From an uncultured Lachnospiraceae bacterium (GTDB taxonomy: Bacteria; Bacillota; Clostridia; Lachnospirales; Lachnospiraceae), in NCBI GenBank assembly GCA_910578845.1, contig CAJTSL010000043.1, positions 16,200-32,955 of the forward strand: a stretch of 16,756 bases of DNA, in the 5' to 3' direction. The notes below the pieces were generated by a model. That model worked only from the letters and a program-made list of their open reading frames with translations, made no database searches and was not told the DNA's origin. Within the stretch, counting starts at the first letter, position 1. The number at the start of each line of letters is the position of its first letter. Both the position numbers and the translations under genes were made by a program. Shown here in pieces: positions 14,370-16,756 of this stretch.

Positions 14370-15011
14370 CGCAAAGCCAAAGTGTTGCTCTACTTTCTTT
14401 ACAGTCCCATTAACCGTACTGTTTTCGGTTCTTTCAATCCACAAATAGTCACTGCCCTTGATATCGTTATATCTTTTCTCATTAAGCGTTTTTAAGGCTG
14501 CATTACATGTCTCCTTTGCCTTTTCAATATCAGATGCGCTGTTAATAAAGTCACTAAATCCTTGATGATCCGGTCGCTTACAGTAATCCTCAACTAAATC
14601 CGATGGTTCTTTGACCAAAAATACTATTCGGGATGCTTCCGTGTACTTTTCAGCTTCTTCCATTGTCAAATGGCAGTCGCACAATACAATTTCATTTTGT
14701 GAAAGACGGATCAAATCCAATAGCACAAAATCCAATTGTTCTCTTGTGTTATTAATCAGCCACTCTTTATATTCCTCTACAGTACGCCCAAAGAACTCAT
14801 CCGCATCTTTAAAGGCTTTATTCATTGACGGCTGAAAAGCAGGATTAGAAATTTTCTGATGATTTGCAAACTGCTCATCAATATCATAAACTAATAAATT
14901 GTGTCGTTTCGCCAACTCCCGTGATACTGTCGTCTTTCCTCCACAGGGTGTTCCCGTTATAAAATAAACATTTCTTAAATATTCTTTGATTACATTATCT
15001 TGCAATACCAT
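14355..15011 (-). CDS. P-loop nucleotide kinase-like protein
   Basis: Predicted cytoplasmic P-loop protein of 218 residues. The Walker A motif GTPCGGKTT (residues 20-28) follows strand YFITG, and the next strand LLVYDIDEQF supplies an acidic residue, as in small-molecule kinases of the AAA_18/shikimate-kinase-like type. EIVLCDCHLT and RIVFLVKEPSDLVEDYCKR fit the third and fourth strands and the lid region. The substrate is unknown; neighbours give no clue. AAAGGAG lies eight bases before the ATG at 15011. The gene is more AT-rich than the block to its left, as are its neighbours on the right, hinting at separate origin. It may have its own promoter (15068-15076). Confidence 0.75.
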   Translation of the reverse strand: MVLQDNVIKEYLRNVYFITGTPCGGKTTVSRELAKRHNLLVYDIDEQFANHQKISNPAFQPSMNKAFKDADEFFGRTVEEYKEWLINNTREQLDFVLLDLIRLSQNEIVLCDCHLTMEEAEKYTEASRIVFLVKEPSDLVEDYCKRPDHQGFSDFINSASDIEKAKETCNAALKTLNEKRYNDIKGSDYLWIERTENSTVNGTVKKVEQHFGFAPKFA

Positions 15012-15067
15012 TACAAGTTCTCCTTTATGAAATAGTTTTTAGCATCCATTAGATCCAAATCTTCTAA

Positions 15068-15076
15068 ATTATATCA
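15068..15076 (-). promoter_or_regulatory. Extended -10 promoter of the kinase-like gene
   Basis: The minus strand reads TGATATAAT, a perfect TATAAT with TG in the extended position. The -35 region is poor. It lies 32 bases after the stop of the truncated phosphatase. Confidence 0.4.
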
Positions 15077-15101
15077 TTTTCTTCTCTCGTTTACTGAATT
15101 T

Positions 15102-15455
15102 TTATTCATACATCACATTGGATTCTGCATTCATAATGATATCGATAATCTTCTCCATCTTCTCATCTACCATCTGTTGATATACAAGATGCAAATGTTC
15201 AAGTGACTTTGGCGTATCACCGCCACCTGTAACCGGAAGATGATAATACCTGAATCCGGCTTTCTCTTTAAAGATACATGGTTTCCTGGAAACCTCTTCT
15301 TCTGATCGCAAATCTACGATCGTCATTATATTATTATCTGACAGCCACTGAATTTCCTGAGATGTCAAATTCTCTGGAGCATCACTTCTAATATATCGCA
15401 TGGTATCTGTCGGTAGTGCACGTGTGTTTCTTGTCGATTGTAATAAAGAGCTCAT
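15102..15455 (-). pseudogene. Tyrosine-protein phosphatase, truncated before the catalytic loop
   Basis: A 117-codon frame whose product matches the N-terminal half of the Y_phosphatase3 family: RYIRSDAPENLTSQEIQWL, then IMTIVDLRSEEEV, then GFRYYHLPV. In intact members the strand that ends here (ESNVMY) runs straight into the catalytic C-x-x-G-K-D-R-T-G loop. Here it stops with Glu and TAA, so the nucleophilic cysteine and the whole C-terminal half are missing. The N-terminus is also short: after TRNTR the usual GG-containing turn is absent. It cannot be an active phosphatase. A good ribosome binding site (GGAGG) and a 25-base gap from the acetyltransferase show it was part of that operon. 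Nothing resembling the missing half is seen in 15012-15101, so I infer a deletion. Confidence 0.75.
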
Positions 15456-15480
15456 TGAATAATCCTCCGCAAGAGTGCTT

Positions 15481-16440
15481 TTATAATCTCAACTGCGTAA
15501 TTCGCTCATCAATTCTTCTAACTACGCTATTGGTGTAAGCATTGAAATATTTTAGCCAAAATCCGCGCGCTGTTGGGTTGAAGCTTTCAAAGTCTACCCC
15601 AAGCCTGGTATAGCCTTCCCTTTTCAACACAAATATGGCAAAGTTTAGCAAATTTTGATATAATCCCTTACCCCTATGTTCCGGCAGACAGTATGCACCT
15701 CTAATATGCCGATAAGCATTCCCCTTTGCAACAAATGTTTCGCCCGGAGCCGAAATTTTTACAAACGCACATATTTTCCCGTTCTGCTTTGCCACAAAAT
15801 AACGTCCTCCATCCCGCATAGAGGATACTATAAAATCTTCCTCTGTTTCAGGCTTGCGATTCATAAAGAAAGGAGATTCACAATAATGACGGTACAACGC
15901 CAAATGAAGCGGATAAACAAAATGACATTCGTCTTTTGACAATTCGGTAAAATCATAGCCTGTACAAGGTTCACAGTCAATCAATTCCATCGGACGAATA
16001 GCGTCTAAACATCGCAAACCGAAACCATAACGGAAAAACTGTTGTTGAAGCTCTTCATCATGGGCGTATAGGCAGATCGCATGGGAAACTGCCCCGGTCT
16101 TTACCCACTTTTCTCCTACCGCTTGATACATGGCTGCATAAATTTTTGAGCGATTTATAGAAACGGCTGCATTTGCACCCATAGGAGAAAAAACGCCTCT
16201 CACATCAGTGGCACGAAACGCATGATCAAATGGGTCGCAACAGCATAGGAACCCTATCATCTTTTCATTTTCAAATGCGGCAACACCCAATCCATTTTCG
16301 GCAAAACCGTATAAATCAGGAATATCATACACCTGCGGCAGTGCTTTTACATGTTGCCGCTCATCATCGTAATTTGCAAGAGCAATTTTCATTGCTTCCT
16401 GAACATGCTTTTCTTCAAAATTAATAATATTAATATTCAT
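15481..16440 (-). CDS. GNAT family N-acetyltransferase, two-domain
   Basis: Predicted acetyltransferase of 319 residues made of two GNAT-like halves. The C-terminal half has the acetyl-CoA binding motif A, with HRGKGLY at residues 255-261 after strand IRGAYCLPE, then YTRLGVDFESFNPTARGFWLKY (split across motif B), a common ending in GNAT enzymes acting on small molecules or proteins. The N-terminal half (1-150) keeps the fold (MIGFLCCC strand, FFRYGFGLRC ending) but lacks an RGxG loop, so it is probably structural. Substrate unknown. The first gene of an operon with the truncated phosphatase; its start at 16440 follows AGAGAG. Transcription starts from the palindrome-bearing promoter just upstream. 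Confidence 0.88.
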   Translation of the reverse strand: MNINIINFEEKHVQEAMKIALANYDDERQHVKALPQVYDIPDLYGFAENGLGVAAFENEKMIGFLCCCDPFDHAFRATDVRGVFSPMGANAAVSINRSKIYAAMYQAVGEKWVKTGAVSHAICLYAHDEELQQQFFRYGFGLRCLDAIRPMELIDCEPCTGYDFTELSKDECHFVYPLHLALYRHYCESPFFMNRKPETEEDFIVSSMRDGGRYFVAKQNGKICAFVKISAPGETFVAKGNAYRHIRGAYCLPEHRGKGLYQNLLNFAIFVLKREGYTRLGVDFESFNPTARGFWLKYFNAYTNSVVRRIDERITQLRL

Positions 16441-16476
16441 CTATTCTCTCTTTATCCGTCCCTTTCCTAAAAATAG

Positions 16477-16506
16477 AATATAGGCAATTGTGAAACTAGG
16501 TTTCAA
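16477..16506 (-). promoter_or_regulatory. Acetyltransferase promoter with overlapping palindrome
   Basis: On the minus strand TTGAAA (16506-16501), an 18-base spacer and TATATT (16482-16477), each matching consensus at five of six bases. The -35 overlaps TGAAACCTAGTTTCA (16491-16505), a perfect 6-base inverted repeat around three bases, placed where a repressor would block RNA polymerase. Confidence 0.6.
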
Positions 16507-16536
16507 AAGCCTTCCGTTGTACAAATAGAAGCTCCT

Positions 16537-16755
16537 TCAGAGGGAGTCGCATATATAGACAAATCGTCGCAGGGTCGCTTTCACTACATTGGCGTTCGTA
16601 GCGGCACATAAGGCGCTATAATACAGCGCCAATTTAGCCGTTGGATTAAACTGTCCTGTTTCAATAGAACTAATCGCATTACGAGATACACCAACCATTT
16701 CTGCCAGTTGACTTTGTGATAACTTCCTCTCTGCTCGTACTTCTTTGAGATGATT
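16537..16755 (-). CDS. XRE family helix-turn-helix regulator, partial, aberrant C-terminus
   Basis: The gene runs off the right edge; 72 codons are visible. The first 44 residues are a textbook Cro/CI-type domain of the short YozG-like kind: LKEVRAERKLSQSQLAEMVG, VSRNAISSIETGQFNPTAKLAL. Intact relatives continue with a leucine-rich stretch and end with a short acidic-aromatic tail such as FEDLFYF. Here the frame changes after KLAL into YYSALCAATNANVV and on to a TGA at 16537, unlike the family. The switch coincides with an inverted repeat, GGCGCT/AGCGCC (16612-16630), which suggests a rearrangement point. DNA binding may persist, but dimerisation could be altered. It lies directly upstream of the acetyltransferase promoter and could be its regulator. 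Confidence 0.65.
   Translation of the reverse strand, partial: NHLKEVRAERKLSQSQLAEMVGVSRNAISSIETGQFNPTAKLALYYSALCAATNANVVKATLRRFVYICDSL
16612..16630. repeat. Inverted repeat at the helix-turn-helix gene breakpoint
   Basis: GGCGCT (16612-16617) and AGCGCC (16625-16630) are perfect arms around seven bases. It lies where the protein departs from its family. Confidence 0.5.
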
Positions 16756-16756
16756 T

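Overview
The window looks like chromosomal DNA of a Gram-positive gut Firmicute, most likely a member of the Clostridia in or near Lachnospiraceae. The grounds are moderate GC content, strong AGGAGG-type ribosome binding sites, TTGACA/TATAAT-like promoters, and the mix of gene families: a helix-turn-helix Fic protein, a chromosomal ANT(6)-like adenylyltransferase, an AraC-controlled GH31 glycosidase, HelD, a FapA/DUF342 protein and an HD-GYP response regulator. This is family-level reading; no 16S or marker gene is present. All but one of the genes lie on the minus strand. I saw no tRNA, rRNA, CRISPR array or complete transposon.

Layout. Positions 1-423 hold the start of a Fic gene with its own promoter. 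Positions 642-2391 hold an ANT(6)-family nucleotidyltransferase and an overlapping alpha/beta hydrolase, closed by a terminator at 513-550. Positions 2487-5614 are a sugar-use unit: an AraC/cupin regulator divergent from a GH31 glycosidase, the only plus-strand gene. Positions 5635-8918 hold an aromatic-acid-exporter-like membrane protein and a HelD-type helicase that recycles RNA polymerase. Positions 9128-10356 are a two-gene operon, a SAM methyltransferase overlapping an FMN split-barrel protein. Positions 10594-14208 form a signalling operon: promoter, FapA-like protein with a seven-unit repeat domain, REC/HD-GYP regulator, terminator. Positions 14206-16756 look like accessory DNA: a small P-loop kinase-like protein, a tyrosine phosphatase that stops just before its catalytic loop, a double GNAT acetyltransferase, and a helix-turn-helix gene with an abnormal C-terminus.

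How the genes fit together. The AraC/GH31 pair is a simple inducible glycoside-use module. The FapA-like and HD-GYP genes share a transcript and probably act in cyclic-di-GMP or surface signalling. The right end shows decay and rearrangement. The most unusual features are the perfectly phased 26-residue repeats of the FapA-like protein, a 16-bp tandem repeat that builds an upstream mini-ORF in the araC leader, a GC-rich block before the methyltransferase, and the truncated genes at the right end. I do not see a complete defence island or another clearly new system.
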